Positions 50,552-59,744 are shown, numbered from the stretch's first letter. The stretch is DNA of 64,000 nucleotides from Moheibacter sp035515075 (GCA_035515075.1 DATJBZ010000012.1:62001-126000), one strand, 5' to 3'. Numbers and translations: made by a program. Notes: generated by a model from the sequence alone, not told the origin.

Positions 50552-51316
50552 TTATTTTAAGCTTTTTTTGATGCGTTTTTTGATGCGTTGTTTTCGATGA
50601 AATTTCTCTTGAAACTGGGTGGTGAAGCGCCAGAGCAAATCAAACAACTGATTGGCGTCTTGTTCTGCAATTTTCGCATATTCATCCGCCATGATTTTGA
50701 CCATTTCTTTTTTAGGCGTCAAACGCGACAAGTTTTTCATGCGCAGCTCCATTGACATTTCATTGTGAAATTCCATTCGATTCAAATCTACTAAATAAAA
50801 CTTATAAGAATGGTTTCCTTGTTTCTTGATCAACGTATTGCCAGGCGAATGGTCTTTGAATTCGATACCTGCTTGATGCATTTGATAACAAAATTGGGTG
50901 AATTGCCGCAAAATATTTTCATGGTCAGGATAGTCGGGGATTTCAACCAATTCTCTGTACGTCAAATCATAATCTTGGTGAAGACTGGCATAGTAACTTC
51001 TTTTCAAGCCCAAATTGCCAAATTCCTCATAATATGCAATTGGAGCAGGTGTGCCAATCCCTTTTTCCAATAAGCGCAAAGCGAATTCGTACGATCTTCT
51101 GGCTTTAGAGGGGCGTAAGTAGCGGTAGATTAATTGATTGATTTTGTTTGGAATTTTGAAAGCTTTGACGTTGATGACTTGCCCACCAATGTCAAAAAGC
51201 TTGATTTGGTTTCGACTTCCTTGGATATAATTCTCGCCTAGCTGATCGAAATGTTGAAAAGCAGCGTTGATTTCTTGTTCGTTTGCTGTGAACTTAGGGT
51301 TGATTTTAAAAATCAT
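50552..51316 (-). CDS. Lipopolysaccharide kinase-like (Kdo/WaaP family) protein
   Basis: 254 aa from ATG 51316 (MIFKINPKFTANEQEIN). It has a WaaP/Kdo-kinase fold: VINVKAFKIPNKIN, HQAGIEFKDHSPGNTLI (catalytic D-x4-N type loop) and YKFYLVDLNRMEF (metal-binding D). Members phosphorylate lipid A-core sugars such as heptose or Kdo at the inner membrane. A basic tail (RKQRIKKRIKKSLK) may contact membrane or nucleic acid. It is 9 bp upstream of the DUF3857 gene and divergent from a glycosyltransferase. Confidence 0.78.
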   Translation of the reverse strand: MIFKINPKFTANEQEINAAFQHFDQLGENYIQGSRNQIKLFDIGGQVINVKAFKIPNKINQLIYRYLRPSKARRSYEFALRLLEKGIGTPAPIAYYEEFGNLGLKRSYYASLHQDYDLTYRELVEIPDYPDHENILRQFTQFCYQMHQAGIEFKDHSPGNTLIKKQGNHSYKFYLVDLNRMEFHNEMSMELRMKNLSRLTPKKEMVKIMADEYAKIAEQDANQLFDLLWRFTTQFQEKFHRKQRIKKRIKKSLK

Positions 51317-51404
51317 GGATTCGATTTTGGCGAAATTAAGCAAAAGAAAGATTTAAAGCAGTAGTTTTGTGATTAAAATCCTTCGAAGTATAAGCATTGA
51401 ATTG

Positions 51405-52199
51405 ATGAGAGAAATCAAAATAATTGTTCCAATTTATAAAAGCAATTTGAAAGAATTTGAGTTGTTGAGCATTAAAAGAAGTCTGAAAGTTTTGCATAGA
51501 TACACTTTTAGCATTGTTTGTCCTCAGGGATTGGACATCCAAGAAATTGAATTGTTGTTCAAGGATCATGATCATGAAGTAGTCCGCATGTCGCCAGACT
51601 ATTTTAAAAGTGTTGAAAGTTATAATCGATTGATGCTTTCTGAGGAATTTTATCAACAATATTTGGACACAAAATACATACTGATTTGTCAAACCGATGT
51701 GTATGTTTTTCGAGATGAATTGGAATTTTGGTGCAATCTTAGCTATGATTATTTAGGCGCGCCATGGATTGGGACACCACAAATAGGATTCTACAAGTTG
51801 CTGATAGATTTGGGCAATCAATTCAAAGTTGTGTTGGGCAAAAGACAAAAGAAATACAATCATTTATTCAAAGTAGGAAATGGTGGTTTTTCTTTACGAA
51901 AGGTGTACAAGCATTACGAAATAGTGGTGAAAAACAAAGCGCTGATTGAATATTATTTGAATCATAAAGAAAAGGAGAATTTTCATATTGAAGATGTTTT
52001 CTTTTCGTTAAAAGCGCCCGAGTTGGATGCAAGTTTTAGCATTCCAAATTGGCAAGAAGCTTTGGGCTTTTGTATCGATAGGAAACCTAAACTGGCTTTA
52101 AAGTACAGTAAGGGCAAACTGCCATTTGCCATTCATGGATTTAACAAACCTAAAGTAAAAGTATTTTGGGCGCCGATTATCGCACAACAAAATGATTGA
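51405..52199 (+). CDS. DUF5672 glycosyltransferase-like protein
   Basis: 264 aa protein from ATG 51405 (MREIKIIVPIYKSNLKEFE); a GTG at 51369 is less likely. It fits DUF5672: IVCPQGLDIQEIE, ILICQTDVYVFRDELEFW (D-x-D-like QTDVYVF), YDYLGAPWIG and GNGGFSLRK. The family has a GT-A fold and sits in surface polysaccharide loci. The adjacent GT4 gene 30 bp downstream supports a glycan role. The acceptor is unknown. Confidence 0.75.
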   Translation: MREIKIIVPIYKSNLKEFELLSIKRSLKVLHRYTFSIVCPQGLDIQEIELLFKDHDHEVVRMSPDYFKSVESYNRLMLSEEFYQQYLDTKYILICQTDVYVFRDELEFWCNLSYDYLGAPWIGTPQIGFYKLLIDLGNQFKVVLGKRQKKYNHLFKVGNGGFSLRKVYKHYEIVVKNKALIEYYLNHKEKENFHIEDVFFSLKAPELDASFSIPNWQEALGFCIDRKPKLALKYSKGKLPFAIHGFNKPKVKVFWAPIIAQQND

Positions 52200-52229
52200 T
52201 AAAAAGGTAAAAAACGTTAAGAATAGACT

Positions 52230-53324
52230 ATGAATATTTTAAATATCACGACCATTACAGGACTTAGGGGAGGAGACATACAAATGCACACCGTTTATCA
52301 ATTGTTGAAATCTTATCCTGACTTGAACCAATTCATTCTTTGTCCAGAAGATTCGGATTTGTACAAGATGAACGGTAAGATTGACAGTCATTTCATTCCT
52401 TATAACAAAAAGAATAAGATTTTCAGCGCCATACAACCGATTATAAAAACGGTTAAAGAAAAAAAAATCGACATCGTTCACATTCACGACTCGAGTGCCT
52501 TGTCCGCTGTTTTGTTGGCAGCTTTGTTTTTTCCTGCTAATGTAAAGATCATCTTGAGTCGTAAAAGAGATAAGCCGATTAAGAAAAACTTTTTAGGTAA
52601 AATCAAATATGGAAACAAAAAGATTGTAAAAATTGTTTGTGTGTCCAATGCGGTGGCTGCTATTTTTAAATTTGTGGTCAAAGATCAATCGAAAATTACT
52701 ACCATTTATGATGGCATAGATGTGCAGAAGTTCACTAAAAATCAGTCAAAAAATTTGATCCATCAAGCACTTGGATTGTCAAATGATACTAAAATTGTAG
52801 GCAATGTCGCTGCTTTGGAAAAACAAAAAGATATATTAACTTTTGTAGCTGCTGCAGCTTATGTGAAAGAGAAGGGAACTTTTCCCAATGTGAAGTTTGT
52901 GGTGATAGGCGAAGGAAAAGAAAGAGCAAAAATTGAAGCTTACATACAAGAAAGGAAGCTTGAAAATGATGTATTTTTATTGGGATTCAAGAAGAATGTC
53001 CACGAGTTATTGCCTGAATTTAATGTGTTTATGATGAGTTCTATTTCCGAAGGGTTGCCTTTAACGATTTATGAGGCCTTCGCATGTCAAATTCCTGTAA
53101 TTTCAACTAAAGCAGGCGGAGTACCTGAGGCAGTTATCGATCGATTTAGTGGATTAACGTCTGAAATCAAAGACTTTGAATCATTGGGCGAAAAATTGAT
53201 TGAAATATTGACCAACGAATCGCTCAAACAAACCATGGTCAAAAATGCATTTCAGCTGGTACAAGAGAAATTTGATTTACCTGTTTTGAGAGAAAATTAT
53301 TACCAATTGTACAAAACACTTTAG
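52230..53324 (+). CDS. Family 4 glycosyltransferase
   Basis: 364 aa GT-B enzyme. The N-terminal Rossmann half includes TGLRGGDIQMH; the C-terminal half carries VKFVVIGEGKER, FLLGFKKNVHELLPEFNVFMM and the donor-binding E-x7-E stretch SEGLPLTIYEAFACQIPVIS. It likely transfers a sugar to a lipid-linked or LPS acceptor. It starts 30 bp after the DUF5672 gene and ends 4 bp before the Sua5-type gene. Confidence 0.85.
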   Translation: MNILNITTITGLRGGDIQMHTVYQLLKSYPDLNQFILCPEDSDLYKMNGKIDSHFIPYNKKNKIFSAIQPIIKTVKEKKIDIVHIHDSSALSAVLLAALFFPANVKIILSRKRDKPIKKNFLGKIKYGNKKIVKIVCVSNAVAAIFKFVVKDQSKITTIYDGIDVQKFTKNQSKNLIHQALGLSNDTKIVGNVAALEKQKDILTFVAAAAYVKEKGTFPNVKFVVIGEGKERAKIEAYIQERKLENDVFLLGFKKNVHELLPEFNVFMMSSISEGLPLTIYEAFACQIPVISTKAGGVPEAVIDRFSGLTSEIKDFESLGEKLIEILTNESLKQTMVKNAFQLVQEKFDLPVLRENYYQLYKTL

Positions 53325-53328
53325 ACTC

Positions 53329-53868
53329 ATGAAATTAACTGATTTAAAAAACAAAACCTTTCTTTATCCGACCGACACGACATTTGGTTTGGGTTGTGAT
53401 GCGACCAATGTGGATTTGATTCAGAAAATATACCAAATCAAAAACCGTTCAGATGCCAAGTCATTTGTGATTTTGGTGGAAAATGCTGCGCGTTTGCAAG
53501 AGTTGGTTGATGTGCCGGATTTGGCGTGGGACATCATGGACCTTTCCGAAAAGCCTGTAACGATCATCTACGATCGCCCCCGGAATTTGCCCAAAGAATT
53601 GGTGGCAGAGGACCAAACCATCGCGATTCGGTTAACGGATGATTTGTTGTGCAAAAAAATTATCTCAGCTTTGAATGCGCCCATTGTTTCTACTTCGGCC
53701 AATTTATCGGGTGCGCCAACGGCCGAGCATTTTGAAGGAATTCCACAAAAAATCAAAGATGAAGTGGACTTTGTTTTCCCAGAATGCGAAAATTTCACCC
53801 CAAAATTTACTGCTTCTTCCATCATCAAATTATCGGCTGATGGTCAAGTAAAAGTAATTCGTGAATGA
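53329..53868 (+). CDS. L-threonylcarbamoyladenylate synthase (Sua5/YciO/YrdC domain)
   Basis: 179 aa single-domain protein. YPTDTTFGLGCDATN, the KNRSDAKSFVILV loop (K-x-R...S) and STSANLSGAPT identify YrdC/TsaC. It makes threonylcarbamoyl-AMP from threonine, bicarbonate and ATP for t6A37 in tRNAs reading ANN codons, including the two tRNA-Thr species here. It lies 4 bp after the GT4 gene, an unrelated but tightly packed neighbour. Confidence 0.85.
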   Translation: MKLTDLKNKTFLYPTDTTFGLGCDATNVDLIQKIYQIKNRSDAKSFVILVENAARLQELVDVPDLAWDIMDLSEKPVTIIYDRPRNLPKELVAEDQTIAIRLTDDLLCKKIISALNAPIVSTSANLSGAPTAEHFEGIPQKIKDEVDFVFPECENFTPKFTASSIIKLSADGQVKVIRE

Positions 53869-53945
53869 TACGTTAATTTTTAGGATTAAACTAAAAATAG
53901 ATTAATTTGAAATCATTTTAAATTTCATTTTCTTTGTGGATTCAC

Positions 53946-53975
53946 TTTCATAGATTGTTTGAAATTTTACCTTTG
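53946..53975 (+). promoter_or_regulatory. Candidate promoter of cca, start codon within the -7 spacing
   Basis: TTTC at 53946-53949, an 18-bp spacer, then TACCTTTG (exact TAnnTTTG) at 53968-53975. The ATG at 53980 starts 4 bp after the box, where transcription itself should begin, so the message may be leaderless. Confidence 0.5.
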
Positions 53976-53979
53976 CAAA

Positions 53980-55413
53980 ATGACTTTGGAGAAAGCACTT
54001 TCACATCAAATCTTTCAATTGGTAGCAGAAGCTGCGGAAGAGTTGGAACAAGAAACCTACGTTGTGGGCGGATTTGTTCGTGATTTTTTATTGGAAAGAG
54101 GCCAGAAAAAAGACATCGACTTTGTGACGGTGGGCAGTGGCATTGCTTTGGCCGAAAAAGTTCATTCAAAAATCAATAAAGCATCTAAATTATCGGTCTT
54201 CAAACGATTTGGTACAGCGATGTTTCGTTGGGACGAAGTGGAAATCGAGTTTGTAGGTGCAAGGAAAGAAAGTTATTCCGAAGACAGCCGCAATCCTTTT
54301 GTAGAAGACGGTACTTTGGAAGAAGACCAGCAAAGAAGGGATTTTACGATCAATGCTTTGGCAATTTCTTTGAACAAAGGAAGTTATGGCGAATTGATCG
54401 ATCCTTTTGACGGACTTCAGGATTTGGAAAACAAAACATTGAAAACGCCTTTGGCGCCTGATGTAACTTATTCGGATGATCCACTTCGGATGATGCGTGC
54501 GATTCGTTTTGCGGCGCAACTCGGTTTTGAAATTGAGCAGGCTTCATTTGATGCAATTGTACAGCATGCGGAGAGAATTCAGATTGTTTCCAAGGAAAGG
54601 GTGATGGACGAATTCCAAAAGATCATGCAAACGCCAAAGCCTTCGGTTGGTTTGAAATTGTTGGACGATGCAGGTTTGATGCGTTTGATTTTACCAGAAT
54701 TGGTCGATTTGAAAGGCGTCGAAGAAATCGAAGGGCAACGCCACAAGGACAATTTTTACCATACGTTGGAAGTGGTGGACAACATTGCACCTTATACTGA
54801 AAATGTTTGGTTGCGCTGGGCAGCTTTGTTGCATGACATTGGCAAAGCACCGACGAAACGCTACGATAAAAAGGCAGGTTGGACGTTTCATTCGCATGAA
54901 TTTGTCGGTTCGAAAATGGCGTATCGTTTGTTCAAACGATTGAAATTGCCGATGGGTCATCCTTTGAAATACGTACAAAAAATTGTGCGGTTGAGTTCAC
55001 GGCCGATTGCTTTGATTGATGAAAATGTGACGGATGCCGCATTGCGCCGGTTGTTGTTTGATGCGGGTGATGATTTTGATGATTTGATTTTGTTGTGCAA
55101 AGCAGACATTACGACCAAGAATGCCTACAAACAAAGGCGTTTCAAAGAAAATTTTGTGTTGGTAGAGCAAAAGATCAAAGAAGTGGAAGAACGGGATCGG
55201 GTGCGCAATTTTCAGCCGCCGATAACGGGAGAGCAAATCATGGAGTCTTTTGGTATTCAGCCATGTAAGGAGGTCGGGATGATCAAATCAGCCATCAAAG
55301 AAGCGATTTTAGAAGGAGAAATCGAAAATAATTATGAATCAGCATTAAATTATATGTTTGAATTAGGAAAACAATTATATTTGACACCAAAAATTAAGAA
55401 AAGTGATATATAA
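53980..55413 (+). CDS. cca: CCA tRNA nucleotidyltransferase with HD domain
   Basis: 477 aa enzyme that adds or repairs the 3' CCA of tRNAs. ATG 53980 (MTLEKALSHQIFQLVAE) is used; the frame extends to a TTG at 53959 through the promoter box. Motifs: VVGGFVRDFLLERGQKKDID (G-G and D-x-D catalytic site, about 28-47), RRDFTINALAISL, the DDPLRMMRAIRFA nucleotide-binding region, and an HD domain with HTLEVVDN and LLHDIGKAPTK. Most tRNAs here lack encoded CCA, so its product is needed. Confidence 0.92.
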   Translation: MTLEKALSHQIFQLVAEAAEELEQETYVVGGFVRDFLLERGQKKDIDFVTVGSGIALAEKVHSKINKASKLSVFKRFGTAMFRWDEVEIEFVGARKESYSEDSRNPFVEDGTLEEDQQRRDFTINALAISLNKGSYGELIDPFDGLQDLENKTLKTPLAPDVTYSDDPLRMMRAIRFAAQLGFEIEQASFDAIVQHAERIQIVSKERVMDEFQKIMQTPKPSVGLKLLDDAGLMRLILPELVDLKGVEEIEGQRHKDNFYHTLEVVDNIAPYTENVWLRWAALLHDIGKAPTKRYDKKAGWTFHSHEFVGSKMAYRLFKRLKLPMGHPLKYVQKIVRLSSRPIALIDENVTDAALRRLLFDAGDDFDDLILLCKADITTKNAYKQRRFKENFVLVEQKIKEVEERDRVRNFQPPITGEQIMESFGIQPCKEVGMIKSAIKEAILEGEIENNYESALNYMFELGKQLYLTPKIKKSDI

Positions 55414-55915
55414 AATTCGTGTGATCCTCGATACGAAGGAGGATGTGTTTAGAGACATTGAGATTCGCGACAAACAAACTTTGTTTACGCTCTACAAAGG
55501 AATTATGAGTGCATTTAGTTTGCCAGGGGAAGAATTGGCGTCTTTTTATGAGTCGGATGAAAGTTGGACGCAAGGGAAGGAAATTCCTTTGGAAAACATG
55601 GATGAAACGGACGAGGATGAGACCATGGCGGATTTTCATATTCATGAAGCACTACCAGAAGTGGGGTCGCGCATGATATTCGTTTACGATTACTACGATA
55701 TGTGGACTTTCTCGGTGGAAGTGGTCGCAATCGAGGACAAAAAGGCGGTTTTGAATTATCCTTTGACGGTTTACCGATTTGGATCGATGCCGTTGAAAGC
55801 GCCTAAAAGAAATTTAGAGGTCTTGAGTTTGGAGGAGGACGAGGACATGGATGATGATGGTGAATTCGACGATTTAGAAATTGATGATGATTTGGAAATC
55901 GATGATGATTTTTAA
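55403..55915 (+). CDS. PRiA4_ORF3-like protein with acidic repeat tail
   Basis: 170 aa protein of the plasmid pRiA4b ORF-3 family (RVILDTKEDVFRDIEIRDKQTL; ASFYESDESWTQGKE; RMIFVYDYYDMWTFSVEVV). Its ATG lies 11 bp inside the cca gene. The tail is a run of acidic repeats (DLEIDDDLEIDDDF) over the last 25 residues. The family's function is unknown; in mobile elements it occurs as a passenger. Here it is an ordinary chromosomal gene. Confidence 0.78.
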   Translation: MIYKIRVILDTKEDVFRDIEIRDKQTLFTLYKGIMSAFSLPGEELASFYESDESWTQGKEIPLENMDETDEDETMADFHIHEALPEVGSRMIFVYDYYDMWTFSVEVVAIEDKKAVLNYPLTVYRFGSMPLKAPKRNLEVLSLEEDEDMDDDGEFDDLEIDDDLEIDDDF

Positions 55916-55937
55916 GTTCATTCCATAATGATAACAC

Positions 55938-55968
55938 AAAAGCAACTCCGTTCAGGGTTGCTTTTTTT
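55938..55968. terminator. Bidirectional terminator after the PRiA4-like gene
   Basis: AAAGCAAC and GTTGCTTTTTTT form an 8-bp stem around a 10-base loop; the right arm runs into the last codon of the convergent minus-strand gene. Confidence 0.75.
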
Positions 55969-56494
55969 ATTGGACAAAAGCCTTCATTAAATTTAAAGAG
56001 TCTTTGATGTCTTTTTGCATGATTTTGATCAAATGTGGTTGGTCTTGTAGCAAGACATTTCTTTTGCGCTGTGTTTTCTCAAATTGGTTGGAGTAATGGG
56101 TGATGACTTGCAAATATTTCTTTTGGTCTGTCACTTTTTTCTGGTTCATGCTTTTGATTTCTTTTCTAATTTTTCGCGCATACAATTCTGAATAATCAAA
56201 TTTAATTTGTTGAATGGCCAAAATGTCTTGGTTTTTGGTTTTGATCCAAGAAGCATTTCGGTCGAGTAAATTGGCTATTTTGATCTGTGGTGGCTTTTTT
56301 GCTTCTTGTCGAATTTCATAACTGATCAAGGTGGAGAGTGAAACCGCTTCGGCGGATTTTCCTTTGGGTGCTTGTGCTTTGAAATCCGCAAAACTAATTT
56401 TTTTGTCAGCAGACCAATTCAAATAGTCCGGTTTGATGTTGGTGAAACCCAAAAAAAGAAGGCTCAAAAATGGGACGAGTTGTAAAATGTTCAT
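55967..56494 (-). CDS. DUF922-like protein with lost metalloprotease motif
   Basis: 175 aa exported protein (N-terminal hydrophobic stretch of about 18 residues). The layout matches DUF922 proteins: LNWSADKKISFADFKAQAP, SASWIK-like segment ASWIKTKNQD, then FDYSELYARKIRKEI. In that family a HExxHFD motif is expected just before; here residues 94-98 read IQQIK, so both metal-binding histidines and the glutamate are absent. A pseudoenzyme with a retained scaffold is likely. Upstream on the same strand is murF, 45 bp away. Confidence 0.65.
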   Translation of the reverse strand: MNILQLVPFLSLLFLGFTNIKPDYLNWSADKKISFADFKAQAPKGKSAEAVSLSTLISYEIRQEAKKPPQIKIANLLDRNASWIKTKNQDILAIQQIKFDYSELYARKIRKEIKSMNQKKVTDQKKYLQVITHYSNQFEKTQRKRNVLLQDQPHLIKIMQKDIKDSLNLMKAFVQ

Positions 56495-56538
56495 GGATTG
56501 TTTTGATAATCAGTTGATCAAATGTAGTGAAAAATTAA

Positions 56539-57828
56539 TTAAAACAAGTCAACCAGAGTTTCCAAAGCCATGCCTCTCGAACCTTTGATCAAAATGTTTT
56601 TGGGTAGGTTGGGTGAATTTGTAAGGTGTTGGCCGGCTTGGGCTTTGTTGTCAAATGTGAAGACTTTTTTGCTTATGATCGGTTGGATTTGATGGAAGTT
56701 CTTGCCAATCAAAAGGATTTGGTCAAAATGGAGTTGATGCGCCAACTCTGCAATTCTTTGATGCTCAGCTTTTGATGCGGTTCCCAATTCAAACATATCG
56801 CCCAAGATGACCATTTTTTCTCCTTTGATCAAATGAAAATTGTACAAAGCGGCTTCCATGCTGCTTGGATTGGCATTGTATGCATCCAATATGATTTGGC
56901 AATTTTCTTTTTGAATGATTTGCGAACGGTTGTCGCCTGAGGTATAGGCTTCAATGGCTTGTTTGATGTCCTCGATGGGGACTTCAAAATGCAACCCGAT
57001 GGCAACCGCCGCAGCGACATTGCTGATGTTATATTCGCCCACCAACTGACTTTGAATTGAAATGGAATTATACGTCAATTCAGGGCATTTTCCCTCAAAA
57101 TTTTGATGGTATTGAAAATGAAAGCCTGCTTCTGACTGCGTTCCAAAGCTGATTGTATCTGTATCGTAGGTCAATTCCAATTGTTTGGAATCATCCGCAT
57201 TGACAAAAGCAGTTTTTGAATGATTTCTTAAATAATGGTACAATTCAGACTTTCCTTTGATGACGCCTTCTTCCCCACCAAATCCTTCCAAATGCGCTTT
57301 GCCGAAATTGGTGATGTATCCAAAGTCAGGTGCGGCTATTTCGCACAAAAACTCAATTTCCTTTTGGTGGTTGGCGCCCATTTCTACCACGGCAAGATCA
57401 TGGTGTTCTTTGATGCGCAACAAAGTCAAAGGCACGCCAATGTGGTTGTTGAGGTTGCCGATGGTTGCCAAAGTGTTGAGTTTTTTTTGTAGTACTTTGG
57501 TGATCAATTCTTTGGTTGTGGTTTTACCATTGCTGCCTGTCAATGCGAGAATGGGTGTCTTCATAGTGTTGCGGTGGTATTGCGCCAAAGCTTGCAATGC
57601 AACCAAAGTGTCTTTCACCCAAAAGATGTTATTCTCTTTATTTTCATGTTCTTTTTCATCGACGATGGCATAGAGAGCGCCTGATGCGATGGCTTGTTCA
57701 GCAAATTGATTACCGTTGAAGTTGTCTCCTTTGAGTGCGAAGAACAGCGCATCTTTTGGGATACTTCTCGTGTCTGTTGAAATAGAGGAACAGTTGAGGA
57801 AGAGCGAGTAAAGTTGATCGATTTTCAT
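56539..57828 (-). CDS. murF: UDP-N-acetylmuramoyl-tripeptide-D-Ala-D-Ala ligase
   Basis: 429 aa ligase that adds D-Ala-D-Ala to UDP-MurNAc-tripeptide in peptidoglycan synthesis. Order of features: N-terminal UDP-binding part (KDALFFALKGDNFNGNQFAEQ), ATP loop LTGSNGKTTTKEL, central VVEMGANHQKEI, and C-terminal DAYNANPSSMEAAL. It lies 72 bp after gldJ on the same strand, but a strong hairpin intervenes, so it may have its own promoter. Confidence 0.94.
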   Translation of the reverse strand: MKIDQLYSLFLNCSSISTDTRSIPKDALFFALKGDNFNGNQFAEQAIASGALYAIVDEKEHENKENNIFWVKDTLVALQALAQYHRNTMKTPILALTGSNGKTTTKELITKVLQKKLNTLATIGNLNNHIGVPLTLLRIKEHHDLAVVEMGANHQKEIEFLCEIAAPDFGYITNFGKAHLEGFGGEEGVIKGKSELYHYLRNHSKTAFVNADDSKQLELTYDTDTISFGTQSEAGFHFQYHQNFEGKCPELTYNSISIQSQLVGEYNISNVAAAVAIGLHFEVPIEDIKQAIEAYTSGDNRSQIIQKENCQIILDAYNANPSSMEAALYNFHLIKGEKMVILGDMFELGTASKAEHQRIAELAHQLHFDQILLIGKNFHQIQPIISKKVFTFDNKAQAGQHLTNSPNLPKNILIKGSRGMALETLVDLF

Positions 57829-57842
57829 GGCATAAATTTAAT

Positions 57843-57874
57843 AAAAAATCCCAATCTGAAGCTCAGATTGGGAT
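57843..57874 (-). terminator. Terminator between gldJ and murF
   Basis: ATCCCAATCTGA and TCAGATTGGGAT pair perfectly (12 bp) around a three-base loop; on the minus strand a T6 run follows. It would stop gldJ transcripts before murF unless read through. Confidence 0.85.
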
Positions 57875-57899
57875 GTTATGCTGTGAATTTATTTCACTG

Positions 57900-59585
57900 T
57901 TATTTTGTTCCTGATTTGGAGCGTTTCGATTCAAATGATCCTTGGTAATCTTGCGCCAATCTAAAGCCGATCCAACTGTTGGCTTCTGCCTGATGTAGGA
58001 ATCTTCTTTGTCCTGGATCTAACCAATAAATCGGATCTTTCCAAGAACCGCCTTTGACTACCCTTACTTCGTCAGAAATATTGGATGTTCTAAAGCTGTC
58101 GTCTTTTTCAAGAATGACTCTTCCTTTTTCATCTACATAGAACTTTCTGCTTGGTGCATTGTACATTTCGCTGGTAGTGTTAGTTGCCAAAGCAGTTCCG
58201 CCACTAGAGATCGTATTGCCCAAAGAATCTACTTCTCCAAAGCTTTCTGCCTCTTCTGCTCTTGGATTCAAAGAAGACATATTGTCTCCGTCTCTGTAGT
58301 TGATGTTGTTTTGTTCGATTTGTTTTTTGTACTGACCTGGTAAAGATTGGTACACCAAACTTCCACTGTTGATGGTATCGAAGGTGATGTCGTTTTCATA
58401 TTTCTCATAGCCTCCTTGAGAATTGTCGATCACTGATTTATAGACATTTCCACGGAAGTAGTTGAAATCATTGGCTTCGTCATCGATGATTGGACGGTAA
58501 ACATCTGCAGTCCATTCCGCCACGTTTCCATACATACCGTAAACACCAAATTCGTTGGATTGGTATTTTTTCACATCACTGGTGATGGCTGATCCGTCAT
58601 TTCCATAACCACCAATTCCAGAATAATCTCCACGGCCTACTTTGAAGTTGGCCATGTATTGTCCACGTGCACGTCCTTTTTTGCCTCTTAACTCATTTTG
58701 TACAACAGGTTTCCCTTTGTATTCGTTGTACTCTCTGTTTGCTGGCAAAGCCAAAGCAGCATATTCCCATTCTGCTTCTGTTGGCAATCGGAACGGCGCC
58801 ACATCCATGGATCCAGTCGAGCGGTTTGCTTTTTGGATTCTTTGGTTGGTCGTTTTGATCATATTTTGTCTGGCCAAACGCGTGGTGTCGATGGCTTCAC
58901 TGACGTTGCTGTCGTTGTTTTTGTAAGTTTCAACATTGAAATGTTTTGCACCATAGTTGTATTCTTCGTTGCTGTAATAATCTCTGCTCAAGATTCCTTT
59001 GTCAATCAAAGCTTTTTCATTGGCACGGTCAGTCAACCAATCGCAGTAGTTGCTTGCTTGTAGCCAAGTGATGCCGACAACAGGATAGTAACTGAATTCT
59101 TGCGAAAACAAATAGGTTTCATTGTCGAAATCATTTCGAGACAATTTGTTGTTGAAAACCTCTGGATCTGGTAAAGAACCATGGTAAATGTGTTTGTATT
59201 GTTCTTCCTCTGGAGGGAAAACTACTTTCAACCAAGTCAAATATTCTCGGTATTGGTAATTGGTTACCTCAGTTTCTCCGATGAAAAAAGAACGCACTTG
59301 CATTCTTTTTGGAGAATTGTTCCAATCGCGCATGACATCGTCTTTGACCAATCCCATGGTAAAGGATCCGCCCTCAACGAAAACCATTCCTGGCCAAGCT
59401 TTTACATTGGGTTTTTTCTTTCCAGAGAAAAACCAGCCTTTTTGGTCGTTGGGTTTCCATCCCGTGGTACTGGTAAATTTCTTTGTGCCACCCCCTTTCT
59501 TTCTACCGCCACCTTGTCCGGTACAGCTTGTAAAAGCAATTGAACCTGCAACTAAAAGAATTGTTATAATTCTACCCTTATTCAT
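57900..59585 (-). CDS. gldJ: Gliding motility/T9SS lipoprotein GldJ
   Basis: 561 aa lipoprotein (signal peptide to AFTSC) with a formylglycine-generating-enzyme-like domain (SUMF1 fold): GMVFVEGGSFTMGLVKDD, FFIGETEVTNYQYREYL, RLPTEAEWEYAAL, YGMYGNVAEWTADV and RVVKGGSWKD. GldJ is an outer-membrane-associated component needed for gliding and for stability of GldK and the T9SS. The order murF-gldJ-porU (here divergent from porU) is the flavobacterial arrangement. It is distinguished from GldK by length and neighbours. Confidence 0.93.
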   Translation of the reverse strand: MNKGRIITILLVAGSIAFTSCTGQGGGRKKGGGTKKFTSTTGWKPNDQKGWFFSGKKKPNVKAWPGMVFVEGGSFTMGLVKDDVMRDWNNSPKRMQVRSFFIGETEVTNYQYREYLTWLKVVFPPEEEQYKHIYHGSLPDPEVFNNKLSRNDFDNETYLFSQEFSYYPVVGITWLQASNYCDWLTDRANEKALIDKGILSRDYYSNEEYNYGAKHFNVETYKNNDSNVSEAIDTTRLARQNMIKTTNQRIQKANRSTGSMDVAPFRLPTEAEWEYAALALPANREYNEYKGKPVVQNELRGKKGRARGQYMANFKVGRGDYSGIGGYGNDGSAITSDVKKYQSNEFGVYGMYGNVAEWTADVYRPIIDDEANDFNYFRGNVYKSVIDNSQGGYEKYENDITFDTINSGSLVYQSLPGQYKKQIEQNNINYRDGDNMSSLNPRAEEAESFGEVDSLGNTISSGGTALATNTTSEMYNAPSRKFYVDEKGRVILEKDDSFRTSNISDEVRVVKGGSWKDPIYWLDPGQRRFLHQAEANSWIGFRLAQDYQGSFESKRSKSGTK

Positions 59586-59715
59586 ACTTGTACTATGTGT
59601 TGTTTCAATTATTTTTCAAAAACTAATGTGCAAAGAAAACAAATTCTGCCGAAACCGCAAATTTTAACTCTGCCTATCTTTAACGGTGCAATTCTTTTTT
59701 TATTGTGAGATAGAA

Positions 59716-59723
59716 TATATTTG
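59716..59723 (+). promoter_or_regulatory. Candidate -7 box of porU
   Basis: TATATTTG matches TAnnTTTG, 21 bp before the porU ATG at 59745. No clear TTTG is found at -33. The divergent gldJ promoter must also lie within the 159-bp intergenic space. Confidence 0.45.
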
Positions 59724-59744
59724 CCAGAAATTCGTTTCATCAAC

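Noticed and set aside
55403..55915. Evidence of a mobile element from the PRiA4_ORF3-like gene
   Set aside because: No transposase, inverted repeat or composition change is seen around it; the gene is embedded by overlap in the cca transcript.
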